DNA of 64,000 nt from Rotaria socialis. Lineage: Eukaryota > Rotifera > Eurotatoria > Philodinida > Philodinidae. The first letter of the stretch is position 1, and each line of letters begins with the position of its first letter. Shown here in pieces: positions 27,341 to 39,559 of this stretch. The position numbers were made by a program, and so were the translations under genes. The stretch spans positions 22,669-86,668 of the forward strand of contig CAJNYU010001690.1 of assembly GCA_905331475.1 (NCBI GenBank). The letters are read 5' to 3'. The notes below the pieces were generated by a model. It worked only from the letters and a program-made list of their open reading frames with translations, was not told where the DNA came from and searched no databases.

Positions 27341-30286
27341 ATGGAAGACTTTGACGAGGATGATTTTTTTCGTAATCGATCGCCTGATTATACGAAAGTA
27401 CAAAATGATAAGCAAATGCTTACTGATCATTGTGCACTTGAACACGACAAACTTATTACTAATAAGAAAGGATTATATCAGGAAAAAATTGAACTTGGTA
27501 AAGTTAGTGAAACTCTTGCCAATGAGACTAATGCATTACTAACTGAATTGGAGGGGCATGCAGAAAAGATTGGTCAGCTAGAGAAAGAAACAACTAACAT
27601 GTACGCTGAACAGTCCCAGTTAACGACATTAATTGGGCAGGAGCAGTCAAATTTGGAGTCTCATAAAGTGCAATCAGAGAATTATGAAAGAGAATTACGT
27701 CAACATGCAAACATCAAGAAAACGCTTGAATTAGAAGAAAAGCAACTTCGTGAACAATTAGCTGCGATGAAAGAGAAAACTGATGAGAATATTACAACTC
27801 AAAATAATTTACAAGTTTCACTAAAAGAGCTTCAAGACCAAATAGAGCGAACCAACCGTGAATTACAAGAACAAGAACGATTATTAACACAAGAAAATGA
27901 ACAGCGACAAATATTAGAATCGAAATTGGAAGAACTCTTAGCAGAAATGCGTCAGATTGAGGAAAGGATTAAACAAATAACGACTGAATTAGAACAGCTA
28001 AAAGAAGAACAACGCATTCTTATTCTTCAACAGACAGATTTGAAGAAACAACAAGATCAATTAAATGCTACGATTGTTCAACTTGAGCGAATATTGAAAG
28101 AGAAAGAAGCTGGTATTGCTCGTCAACAGACACAAATTGATCGTATACAACAAAAAATTGAACAATTAGAAAAACAAATCGAAACTGTTCATCAAGAAAT
28201 TCAAACATTAACCGAAGAACTTCAAGCTTTGCATGAAGAGTTAGCAAAAGCTGAAGCTCGGTTAAGTCAAATCGAAAATGAACGTAAACAACTTGAGGCA
28301 GAAAAACGCGCATTAGAACAAACATATAATACATTAGATGATCAACGTACCGACTATAATAATCAATTGAATGCTTTATTAGAAAAACTCCGAGTTACGG
28401 ATGAATTAGTTACTCAAACACAAATAAAAGTAGCACAACTTGATCGTCTTCTCGAAAACCAAACGGCGCAAGTTGAACGTCTACAAAATGAGCACGATGC
28501 ATTGGAGATAAAAGTAACTGAACTGACCGACCAATGTAGTCAATTGAATGAACAAAAAGAAGATGCACTTCGGCAACGGCAAGAAGCAGAAAACGATTTA
28601 CGGGAAGCTCAACAACTGCTAAATCAACTTAAACAACAAGAAAGAGAAGCGCATGCACAAAGTATGCGAGCTGCTGGCGAACAAAGAACAGCTCTTGCTC
28701 AAATTAACGCTGCTGAAAACGAGCAACGTATTGCTGAAGAACAAGTTCGTGCAGCTGAAGTTCGATTAAAACAGGCCGCACATTCCCTATTTGTTAAACT
28801 TGTTTGGAAATGGGCATCGATGTTTATTCACGGTCTTGGTGATCTGGAAGCAGAGGAGAAAGCAGCCAAAGCTGCTCTACAACAAGCACGCGACAAACTC
28901 GAACAGAAGCGAACCGCTTGTAATGAAGCACGTCAAAGGCATGTAGCAGCTTCCGAGAGAGCTAAAGAATGCGCAACACTTCATCAAAACCAAGTGAGTG
29001 AACGTGCCGAACAGGAATCAGTTGTTTCAAGTAAGACAGAAACACTCAATCAATGTAAAAGCGATTTCGAACAAGTGAATATAGCTCATCGAAATGCCAA
29101 TCGTGAACGTGCAAGAATGGAAGGTAATTTAAAAATGACAGTGACCAAATTACAACGTGCTCAAACTCAATTACAGTCAACCAACAATGATCTTCAAAGA
29201 ACAAAAGCTGAACTCGTTGGTCATGAGCACCAAAAACAAGAATATACATCCAATGTTGATGCATTACGTCTTACCATTACACGCCATGAACGTGCAATCG
29301 AAGAACATCGGGTTTTGATGAGAGACAATCAAGTTGTGCTTGCAGATGTTATTGCAAATCACCAGAAACAGATGGGTGATGTTCAACGATTGAAAGGTCG
29401 AGTGGATCAAGTTCAAAGAAGTCTTGGTGAAAAAGTTAATGATGAAAAGTCTAGAGTACGTGAATTAAATAATCAAAAAATGATACTTGAAGCTGAGGAA
29501 AAAAATATGCAACAGCTACGAGATGACTTGGCGAATAAACAGACAGAATTGGTTTCTGTCAATAGAGAATTGTACACAACCACAGAGAGGTTGGTACATG
29601 TTGATGGTCAAATAAAAGACTTTCAAAAAGAGAAAGATAAACTTGATCAACAACTTAAAACCACTCGCCAAGAATTAATTAAAACAGAAAGCGCGCACCG
29701 TCAAGTTCGTCTAAACATTAAAAATCAGGGAAGTAAAGTTGAAAGCGTTCGCCAAAAATTTACTGTACTTCATACTAGAGAACAAAAGTTAAACGGCAAA
29801 ATACAAGAAACAGATTTAAATCTTAAGAATAAGACCGATCAATTGGCAAATACTCAAAATACAATCAATACATTGACAGAACAATTAGAATCAACCCAGA
29901 CACAGTATGCTAGAAGTCAAAATATACTTGAGACATCTAGCAACGAATATAAATTACTAGATACTCGCGTACGTGAACAAACTAATAAAATAGCTCAAGA
30001 AGAAAAATCTTTTCGTGAGACAACTAATCGTATTCGTCGTGCTAATGATAAATTCGCAGACAATGAAGGAGTTCGGGCTGAAACTTATCGCCGTATGGAA
30101 CAGCTTGAAAAGACTATCACAGAACTCAAACAATACCATTATGATGAATACGTTAAATTTGAAATGAAAGGAAATCAACTCATCAATCGAGACCTAGAAG
30201 AAAAAGGTATTCTTCAACGAATACGAAATCCTAACGAAAATATTCAACCAAAACCAATCGAACCAAAGAAGAAACAACCTTCATGA
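27341..30286 (+). CDS. 981-residue long coiled-coil protein
   Basis: Single-exon ORF starting MEDFDEDDFF and ending in a basic tail (KPIEPKKKQPS). From about residue 20 to 940 it is almost continuous heptad-rich Glu/Gln/Lys/Leu sequence, predicted as a very long coiled coil like filament or SMC-arm proteins. There are no SMC ATPase heads: no P-loop and no signature motif. Near residues 481-505 the heptads are broken by a hydrophobic, Trp-rich stretch (LFVKLVWKWASMFIHGLGDL), perhaps a hinge or membrane-binding patch. The next gene starts 145 bp downstream on the same strand. The role is unknown; a scaffold or tether for the neighbouring AAA+ proteins is possible but only inferred. Confidence 0.9.
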   Translation: MEDFDEDDFFRNRSPDYTKVQNDKQMLTDHCALEHDKLITNKKGLYQEKIELGKVSETLANETNALLTELEGHAEKIGQLEKETTNMYAEQSQLTTLIGQEQSNLESHKVQSENYERELRQHANIKKTLELEEKQLREQLAAMKEKTDENITTQNNLQVSLKELQDQIERTNRELQEQERLLTQENEQRQILESKLEELLAEMRQIEERIKQITTELEQLKEEQRILILQQTDLKKQQDQLNATIVQLERILKEKEAGIARQQTQIDRIQQKIEQLEKQIETVHQEIQTLTEELQALHEELAKAEARLSQIENERKQLEAEKRALEQTYNTLDDQRTDYNNQLNALLEKLRVTDELVTQTQIKVAQLDRLLENQTAQVERLQNEHDALEIKVTELTDQCSQLNEQKEDALRQRQEAENDLREAQQLLNQLKQQEREAHAQSMRAAGEQRTALAQINAAENEQRIAEEQVRAAEVRLKQAAHSLFVKLVWKWASMFIHGLGDLEAEEKAAKAALQQARDKLEQKRTACNEARQRHVAASERAKECATLHQNQVSERAEQESVVSSKTETLNQCKSDFEQVNIAHRNANRERARMEGNLKMTVTKLQRAQTQLQSTNNDLQRTKAELVGHEHQKQEYTSNVDALRLTITRHERAIEEHRVLMRDNQVVLADVIANHQKQMGDVQRLKGRVDQVQRSLGEKVNDEKSRVRELNNQKMILEAEEKNMQQLRDDLANKQTELVSVNRELYTTTERLVHVDGQIKDFQKEKDKLDQQLKTTRQELIKTESAHRQVRLNIKNQGSKVESVRQKFTVLHTREQKLNGKIQETDLNLKNKTDQLANTQNTINTLTEQLESTQTQYARSQNILETSSNEYKLLDTRVREQTNKIAQEEKSFRETTNRIRRANDKFADNEGVRAETYRRMEQLEKTITELKQYHYDEYVKFEMKGNQLINRDLEEKGILQRIRNPNENIQPKPIEPKKKQPS

Positions 30287-30400
30287 TCCAAATTATAATC
30301 TATAAAAAAACAAACATGAACTCTTTTGCTTGCTTCATCTTATTTTATCATATTTTAGCTAAGACTCTTCTTTTCTTCTGTTCAAACTATATGTCTTATC

Positions 30401-30417
30401 CGTTTTTTGTTTTCTAG
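30401..30417 (+). promoter_or_regulatory. Inter-gene splice acceptor, likely trans-splice site
   Basis: TTTTTTGTTTTCTAG lies 15 bp before the ATG at 30432 and about 130 bp after the previous stop. A strong acceptor between two close, same-strand genes, with no matching upstream coding exon, is the signature of spliced-leader processing of a polycistronic transcript. Confidence 0.6.
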
Positions 30418-30431
30418 ACTACTACTGTAAG

Positions 30432-33400
30432 ATGAGCCGAAGCACCAATAATGAATTCGGTTTCAAACGCCTGGAGTTTACTAATGATTTACCGATGACA
30501 ACAATCACTTCAACGACTAATCAGCGTTCATCATCGGCGGCGGCAGCAGCACCTATTGAAGTTTTAAATGTTGCAGAAATTATTGTTAATCTCTATGTAA
30601 AATGCAACTATCCAGAACTAAATGATTTTGTTCGAGAATTACAAGAGCCCAATGAACATATGAAAATCAATGGACAATCTGTTTCGATACTTAACCTCTA
30701 TGCACTTCTATCGACCAAGGATCCAATTGATATGAGTAATCAAACGAAACGAATGACGTATCGTCCTAATTTATTTGTACGTAAAAATGATATGTATGGA
30801 CCTTGGAATTTTAAATATCTTCTTAGTCTATTCGAACTCGATTACCAATGTGCAACGGACAATGATGAATTCCCTAAAGTATGGAAAACAACAATGACAA
30901 CCAAAGTTCATGTCAAAATTATATCAAATTTCGAACGTTCAGATGACACCAAAGAAACACAAGAACAATCTAAATCATCAGCTGAAGATATTACTCTCAT
31001 TGGTCTACTTAAAACTATCTGTCTACAAAATAAATGTGACGAAAGTGATGCAAATATATGGTTAAAAGCTTTAAAAGGTAGTACATCTTATTCAGCGAAA
31101 TGATATTTGATTGAGGGGATTGCTATTTAACGGTACTATTAAGTATATTTTACTAGAAACGCACGCCTAATTAAAAAGGAAATGAAACATTTCACTGTAT
31201 GTATATACTTTGGTTTCATTGCGTTGCTCAATACTTACATCAAATCTATTCTATCTTGAAAAGCAGATCCCTTGCTTGATTCAAACATGAGACTATTTCT
31301 TTGTGTTTCAGAGGAAAACATCAGTACGATCGAGCATCTACGTTTGGCAACGGCTAATGAGACCACTTGGGAAAAAGTTGCTGCCGTGAAATACCTCGTC
31401 AAACAAATGATTCGTGATTATGTTCAATTGAATATGGCCTCTCAAAACGTCAATGAAATGAATGATCCATATAAAGATTCGAAAGCTACACTACTAGGTG
31501 ATATTCATCGTGTCCGACGTTACTTTTATTATGTTAACGGTCAACTTAATCATTTGTCGTATCTCGATCGGCATGCAGTTAATCGTGCGATCGAAGAAAT
31601 TCGTCTGACTTATGACGATGATGGTAACGTTCTTAATAATATACAAAATTATCTACGCACATTCTGTTTACACAATAGAAAACCTACGGAAACTGAACGT
31701 ATTAAACAGCGGCAAGGTTGGACTGATGAATTGCGTAAACTCGAACAAAATATAAGCCAACGTCAGCAGCAAGTCAATAGGTTACATCGTCAAGCGGAAG
31801 AGGCCAGAAAATGTTTAGAAGACTGTAATTCGAACTATTTGAAATTAGTTCGAGAGGAAAAAAACGTTGAAGAAACAGCAAAGAAACTTATTGAAGAAGC
31901 TATCACTATGGCTGCTGCTCAATACAATAATAAAAGTTGGCAACAGAAACATGATCAAGGTCGTCAAATGCGAAGTGATTATTACGCTAAAAGACAAAGA
32001 TTAGAGCGGGAACTTACCGAAAAACGTGAATCATATAACAAAGCTAAAAATAGTCACGTTTTGTCGGCCTCAGAAATTGAGAGTGATCAAAGGAAAATGC
32101 ATTCGCTCAAAGAATTACTTGAACTCAAATTAGAAGATGAACATCGAAAATTGAACGTTAAATTTGGTCGTGGGTTATTACTCTATGGTCCACCTGGTAC
32201 AGGTAAATAAGTAGCTGACTTTTTTCGAGGCTAAAATAAATGTACATCATTCGATATCAACGCTTGACTGTAATACTTATCCTTTTGGTATAAGTGAGTG
32301 TTATCTTGCTTTAGTAAAAATAGTTTATAACATTATTATGAATTCTTTATTTGGTATTAGTTTCCTTTTCTTTCTCGCAGGTAAATCAGAATTACTTAAA
32401 CGCGCGGCTATCTTTGCTGGTATAACAATGACTACATCTCCATTGGCTGCTGGTGAACTTAATCGACCTTATGTGGGGGAAACAGAAAAATTACTCATCG
32501 ATATTATGTACCGTGCTAATACTATACCTTATCTCATATGTGCAATGACAATAGATGAAATCGATGGTCTCGTACCTAAACGTGATAACAATGCTCAACA
32601 ATCGAAAGTTGATGGAATCAGTGTTCTTCTATCACATATTGAAGGTGTCAAAAATATACCAAATTTGATTGTACTTGGTGCTACTAATCGACGAAATATG
32701 ATGGATGAAGCATTTCTTCGACGTATGCAAGCTAAATGCTTCGTAGGACGACCATCACCACAGATTCGAAAAAAAATGCTTCGACCTCTATTATGTGAAA
32801 ATTCGAATTCATTTACAAATGAACGACTTGATTTTCTCGTCAAAGTTAGTACGAATTTTAGTGGAGCAGCAGTTGGTGCACTCAAATCAAGTATTATCGT
32901 TGCGTTAGATGATGCTGATGAAAAATCAATAACTGATTTGACATTGCTCGAATTAGCAGATAATGTTGCACGTGAATTTAGTTGCTGGTTCGGTATTGGT
33001 ACATTACCGGAAATAGGCCAAATATATCCAAATCTATTTCAAACACAAACAGATCATAAGTTAGAAGAATACTCGTTGAACCTACCAAAAACATCACCAA
33101 CAGGTCGAATATTGGTTGATCTTAGAGAACGAAAATGTCTTATCGAATTATCGAATGAACTAACACTTGAAAAAGCACTCGATGATGGAGAAACATCTAT
33201 GCTGACGCTAATTGCTCGTTTTGTTCATGGTTGTTCAACTCGAAATATCGATACTATTCAAATAATTGATCTTAATTTTCTTACCAAACAAAATGCTTTT
33301 GAAGAAAATCAAATATTTGAATTGTTGACAACAACATTTCTTGGTTTGTATTTTTATCTATCAAATAGATGAAAAGAAAACAAGTTTACCCTTGACTTTA

Positions 33401-34246
33401 TCATATTTATTTTTATTTTTATATAGAATGTAATGAATACAATCGATCAATGCTTATATTTGATATTGACTCATTAGTTATGCTTACAGTATCAGACTCA
33501 GAAATGTCAAAATCTGAATCGATCTCTAATATTCGTTTGTATCAATTTATTCGAGAAAAATGTAAGACAGCTAAGATTGAACAAGTATCAACGAACAATG
33601 TAAGATATGTGCATTTTGTTCTTATGATGGCCCAAATTGAATTAATATACTTTAGAATGTCACTGTGATCAAAGAAAAATGGGTGGTTATTGTTGTTAAA
33701 CATCCACTTTTACGACAACTTATTATTGATGATATAGAGTTTAAGAAAACAAGTCAACAATTACAAAAAGAAAACGATGATGAAAAGAAACGAATCGATG
33801 ATGAAGTAGATAAAGTATGTCCAAAATGCCATCAAAATTATATTCCATCGAAGACCACTTATGGTAATTGTCGTTATCATGATGGTTTTATCTACGATCT
33901 TGAAGCAAATGTCCGACTGAGAAAGGATCAAGCTCAAGCTTTATTGCAAAATGCTAAATTAAAACAACATGGAAATTCTGAACAACTACCTAAACTAATG
34001 TGGGCTTGTTGTCTTGGTATCTATGGAAGTGACCCACCATGTCGAGTAGGAATGTGTGGTTTGCCCGAAGAATTGAAAGCCTCACACAGCCATGTTGCTG
34101 ATCCGAGAGCGCTCGTTGAAGAATATTTCATGAATAATCAAGTTGCTGATGCTAAAATTAAGAAATTTTTGGAAACATTCAGAAAGACACCAAAAGGGAA
34201 TAATACTGTAACTTCATCTAGTACTCTACCAAGTTCAAAAAAATGA
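30432..34246 (+). CDS. AAA+ ATPase with coiled coil, degenerate second AAA domain and CHORD-like zinc tail
   Basis: Five exons with matching phases: 30432-31077, 31312-32202, 32381-33343, 33427-33599, 33656-34246; 1,087 residues. Residues 1-350 are helical and unrecognised. A coiled coil covers about 360-495. The first AAA+ domain has GPPGTGKS at 508-515 (an intron splits its codons), MTIDEID at 568-574 and GATNRR at about 612-617. A second AAA-like domain keeps a Walker B strand (LIFDIDSL, about 843-850), but I see no P-loop, like an NSF-type D2. The C-terminus has CPKC (946-949), NCRYH (962-966), WACC (1007-1010) and a late C..C..H (1020-1037), the spacing of a CHORD zinc domain. Architecture suggests an NSF/p97-like remodelling ATPase; the target is unknown. 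Confidence 0.85.
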
Positions 34247-37200
34247 ACAAAAGCAGCTGTTTGATAAAGCCTATCTAGTATTCAATATGTAACATGTTTT
34301 ACATAACTTTTCTATGAATTAATTTTTTGATAGCAAACATTTTTCAATATGTGTTCTTAATGTCGATATGAGACTGTCAAATACGTAGAGAATTGCAGAC
34401 AATGGATCCCTGGTTAGTTAACATGGCGCACCTAACGTGTTAAGTTGCTTTTCTTCTCGACTTCAATGACCGTGACAAGATGAAACTATTTTCTGACGCT
34501 TAAAATAGAGTGTGGGTGTGGTAAATGGCAGCACTAACCCCAGACTCACACTCTACACAGATAACAGTTTTTTTTTAAAAACAACTGATTAATCAATCGA
34601 ACTATAACAATTAAAGAAAATTCTCTACTTTTGTTTTTTTTCATTGTAAAGATAAAGTATTAGATAGTCTTTGGGCAATGACGAAAAGGGATCGTAATCT
34701 TTATTAAATAAAGGAAGAAAGGATTCTTTTCTTCTACCGAAAAGAGGACTGATCACATTCTAAGATTGCGGAACTCGTGTTTAGAAAAAAATTGGAAGGA
34801 AAAATCTCTTTTTATTCAAAGAGAAACATGTGAACTACAACTTCTGCAACAAGCATATTTTTCTAGAACGTATCTGAGAAGACAAATCTAAAACCAAAAC
34901 AGCTCAAAATAGTGCTTGCAACGTTTTTACCGGTTGATGCATATAATCTTTCTAATTTCTATTAAGTACTCTAATGCCAGACAAAAGTGAGGAATATTGT
35001 CAACTATGATTTTTTGTAGTCTAATGAGTGCTCTTTAAAATCATGTATTGGATGTCAAATTTTTGCCAGTTATAATAGGAATAGATTGTTTCTTCTTTAT
35101 CGAGACGCTTCATAGCGCTCGAATGTATTTATTGAACTGGTTTTTCAGCGAAGTTTCTATAATCTTATGTAATTATTCTGAATGAATATTGCAAAAAGAA
35201 TTGACAGTTTTCGATCCGTTGTGTTTTGGTGCCTCCTGTTGTAAAAAATTAGTTCATATTGCTTTAAATATCCTGAAACACACACTTTCCAAGATTCAAA
35301 AAACGTTGAGAACGCTTTTTTCTCCTTATCAGATTCGTTTTAAAAAAAGTGTAACTGATACTAAATTTAAACTTCTGATATTCCTATGGGGACAGCTGTG
35401 ACTGGAAATTTTAACAATTACTTTTACCCTGTAGGTTGCTTTGAGTCCCTTTTTACGTTTTCAGAAAGAAAAACAAGTGACACACTAGTTGTTATGCCCA
35501 CAAACAAGGTTAGCAATAAAGATTGTTTTAAAAACTTTCAACCGGTGACACTCCAGTTTTTACCGACTCGGTTAACTTTTTGAACCAGTGCCATCTGATC
35601 GGATCAGTTTCAACGCTGATCTCTATATCAGATTGATATTGAATTTATACCTTTCTTATTTTTACGACAGAACATTTCAACTAATAATAATTGTCAACTA
35701 ATTAATTGATTTTGATCTCATGGAGTTAGAAAGAACTTGGCTCTTTAAAAATTGTTCATAGCTTCATTAATTCAAATTGAATTAATCAACTGGTGACTTT
35801 AGTAGCTAAACAGCCACTGTTGAATCTTCGTTCAATAATCCGAATGTGAATTGAATACTGGTGAACATACTGGTGGAATTTTTTTATTATATACCAATGA
35901 GCAAAAGTTTTCATCTCTTTCTCGGATCTTAGTTTATATATGAACTAAAATTGTGAAAATTTAGATTCAATTTGTAATTTATTTGTACGCTAAACGAATG
36001 TGAGCCACTGGTTGACTCGATACTCAGATTTCTCAGAACACAATGGAGTTAAAATAGTTGTCGTCCGAAATCACTGTGAACCTCAGATATCATGAGCAGA
36101 AAAATCTTTTTAGTCAGTTAACCATTTATTTTGTATCTAACTATGAATTAAAATTAATTTTAAGATAATTTCTATTGAGCTACTCCTCAGAGAGATCATG
36201 TTTACTTATAAAAATCAGAGAGTACTATTGTACGCTGAATAACTCAGCAATATGCTGATAATTTCATTTAAGAGTTTTAGAAGATGCTCATATATAGTTG
36301 ACTAGTACATCTTGTAAATTCAAAAGACGTTACTTTCCTAAACGAAAATGATGCATCGAACATCTTGGCGAATTTGTAAGAACCATTAGCTTTCCGTTAG
36401 GGAAACGGATAATCATACTTTTGAAAACAATGAAGATGTATGATGCGGAGTAAACCTAGATAATAAAAGATCGATAAATCCTTATGTATTACTATGAAAA
36501 CAAAATATCAATTTATAAACACATGTTTTGATGATTTTCTGTTTAATTCCAAATCTATCATTTTGGTACTCATACATCCGCATGCAGTTTTATCTTGTAT
36601 ATGAATAACATGCATTATATCTTTCTTTGCAACCAATTTCTGATTTACTTTCGGACTTTATTTTAGTATTTTGAAATTCTAGTCTGTTCGATCATTGTTA
36701 CATTGCATTTTATGCTGAGAAACAGGTGACAACTGTCATAAATCAACACCGTTCGTCGTGTTTTAGCAATTGAATTGAACAGCAATCTTTTCTGAAAAGA
36801 ATAAAATTATAATATGAGTATCTAACTTATTTTATGTTCAACGATAGATTTCAACAGTTATGTAAATAGTAAACAGAGACTTTTTTTCGTCAATGGTGAT
36901 GCCACTTTATGATAGTACCTACGAAACATTGTTTCCTTTACATCTAGAATTACATTATTCGATAATAAACAGTGATTAATAAGGCAGTTTTGGAACACAA
37001 ATAATATCGTATGATGTCTTCTCTTGGTTTCTGAGGAAAATGAAAAAAATACTAGTTAGAACATGTAGGGCGTCTTGGCATAGATTAACTTAAGTTTTAT
37101 CATCAATTCCCCTTTCAATCAAGGATTTATCCAGATCAATTACAGATTTTACATGAATTCAACTCCAACATTATATACGTATATATGTATCAAATGTGTC

Positions 37201-37464
37201 TCCATCTGTTCAATTAGAAAAAGAAATCAATCTATGAATAGTACAGGTTTACTTTTCATTTGTTTTCATCCAGTCGACCAGTCACATTTCGTCTATTCTT
37301 TATGTTTTTTTTGTTTAATTCGTCGTTTATCGTTTCATTGATTGTCTTCAATTATTGTACTTTTGTCTTCATTCGTTGTCGCTCTGTTTCATGTTCACAT
37401 TGATTTTATTCCTCATATATGTTGGTTTAATTTCATTGTGAGATTTGTTCAATTCGTCATTCTT
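34247..37464. other. AT-rich intergenic region
   Basis: 3.2 kb without a convincing gene. The only structured item is a TGTGGG-type hairpin near 34508-34553. ORFs at 35189-35583 lack domain or splice support. Confidence 0.6.
34508..34553. repeat. TGTGGG-type hairpin
   Basis: Left arm GAGTGTGGGTGTGG, short spacer, right arm CCCCAGACTCACACTC. It stands alone in AT-rich DNA, 260 bp downstream of the AAA+/CHORD-like gene. Confidence 0.7.
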
Positions 37465-37764
37465 CCCCGGTCGAAGAAAACGATCAGTAAACAGTCGTAT
37501 ACGATACAAATACGGCCCGTTTTACGTGCCGTATTTTCCCCGTATAACAGGGGCAGTAATACGGCCGTATGTTCTATAGAATACGATAATATTACGCCGG
37601 CTTTACGAGGTTTTACGGCTGATATACGGTGCCCGTGTATGGCCGTAATACTGCCCCTGTTAAAACGCCTTAAAACGGCCGTTTCATGACGGAATACGAT
37701 ACAAAAACGACCTTTTACGGTAATGTTACGCCGGTTTACGGTGGTCCGTTTTGATCGACCTGGG
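37465..37764. mobile_element. 300-bp CG-rich foldback/MITE-like element
   Basis: Ends CCCCGGTCGA and TCGACCTGGG are inverted copies of each other (9 of 10). The interior is packed with TACGGCCGT-like words in both orientations, unlike the surrounding AT-rich DNA. No clear target duplication. A related CG-rich block appears at about 62521-62604. Confidence 0.6.
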
Positions 37765-37847
37765 TTGTTGTTCTACTCTCATTTTTTTCATTTCGTATTA
37801 ATATTGCAATTCAATTCGAAATCTATATTTAATTATTCATATATAAA

Positions 37848-38309
37848 ATGTCATTAGACAAAGTAACTATTAAATTAGTAATCGTGAATGTATTGATGTC
37901 CAGAAAGAAATTCGATGCTGCTTTAACAGTATGTATTTTTTGATAATTAACCTGAACTCAATGATCTTTTATTTTTAGGAATTTTCTGAAATTATTGATC
38001 ATTTCATAAAGGATGATTCATGGTTACAAGATGCACAAGTCGTGGACACCTTGACAAACTCGTGCATTACAAGAATCAATATAAATTTTGATAAAAAACG
38101 CTTTGAAGGTAATAGGATTGTATTTCTCTTTTATATTATGTAATAATAATATGACGTATTTTTTAGATGTTTTATTTGATATGGAAATCCTAGCAAAGGC
38201 CAAATATGATATTTATACAGGTCCAGAAATGTTTTTAAAAAAATGTAAGCATATTTTTTAAATATCCTAGACTAATTCAATTTGTTTAGCGACGCTGAAG
38301 CTCAATTGA
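37848..38309 (+). CDS. Small four-exon gene of unknown function, 3' end possibly decayed
   Basis: Exons 37848-37928, 37979-38108, 38167-38244 and 38290-38309, with good donors (GTATGT, GTAATA, GTAAGC) and TTTTAG/TTTAG acceptors. Introns are 45-58 bp and phases agree. The 102-residue product begins MSLDKVTIKLVIVNVLMSRK and is helical; no family recognised. In the last exon another frame reads DAEAQLNRRSLDAESDKLQ, and after an (AC)n(AT)n microsatellite a further in-frame stretch (AEEIDNVKEHINVHFDTYKM) follows. A longer ancestral protein may therefore have lost its frame. Confidence 0.5.
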
Positions 38310-38362
38310 ACAGAAGATCATTAGATGCTGAATCCGACAAACTACAAGTGTTCTATAAGGCT

Positions 38363-38393
<31 letters not shown>

Positions 38394-39559
38394 GACTTGG
38401 AAACTAGTCGAAGTCATATTTTCTTTTTATATTTTGCGATTTTAGCTGAAGAGATTGACAATGTTAAAGAACATATCAACGTTCACTTCGACACATATAA
38501 GATGTTTTTGAGGTACCTCGAAGATTAAACATATTTATAATTTTCTTTTAATTTCAGAACGAATAAAACAATGATGAAAAAAAGAAAACCTTAAATTAGT
38601 CTCGTTCAATGGCTTCAATTTTCTTTATCTGTGACATACGATAATATCATTCAATATATTTTGTAAACTGTTTTGTTAGTAGTCTAAAAAAATGAAAATG
38701 TAATTCTTCTTGATTGTATAACATGAATAAAATTTTCTTTGATAGAGAATTTTGAAATGTATGTATTTCTTTAATTAATAACTGCAGTAATAGACTAACA
38801 AATAGAGCTTTCAGTATTCAATAGCTTTTGGTATTTTTAGAAGGCATTAGAATCTGTTGCTAATTTAAATATCATGTAGGACATTCAGATTCAAAGAATA
38901 GCAAATCATTATATTTTGAGAAAAAAATAAATCATGGATCGGCAAAGAATAGGTTATAAAACTCAATTATATGCGAAATGAATATTAATCAGATGTACGA
39001 AGTTCTTTGTGAAATAATAGGAAATAATTCTATTAGTATTGAAAACAAATCACTTTCCAGAATTATTTTATACTTAGCTTTCAAACTAACTTTTTTTCTA
39101 TTATTCGAAGATACTATTAGAATATTTGTTTTTTTGCTTGATGACTATAACAAAGTTATAAGTTTATACATTAATTGAAATACATTTTTAGTTAGGCCGA
39201 TTAACAGAAGGGCATGATACAGTTCTAATCAATTATAGTACATCCGCGAAGAATTGTCCTGTGACAAATTTGCCTAACATCAGCCACTGTTTCGGCTAGA
39301 ATTTTGTTTTCTGTTTTAAAGGTTTTAGATGATATTTACTAAATAAATTTCTTTTCTTTTCGTTAAATATCTTCGCATAATTTTTCGTAAAATCTGAGTA
39401 CTATTCTAGCTGAATTTGACCTGGAAAATATAGATTTCAACTTTGAATTATTATGGACATTGTAACTGTTAGATATTGAGTATTAAAAGATGATCCTATA
39501 TCAATCAATATTTTTTAGAGCCATGTTAAATATAAATAAACTTTGTAAATCAAGAAAAA
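38310..39559. other. AT-rich region with a microsatellite
   Basis: An (AC)n(AT)n microsatellite lies at about 38364-38390, followed by possible leftover coding sequence to 38526. Beyond that nothing recognisable. Confidence 0.5.

Noticed and set aside
27341-30286. SMC or condensin subunit
   Set aside because: No Walker A, Walker B or signature motif; only the coiled coil resembles SMC arms.
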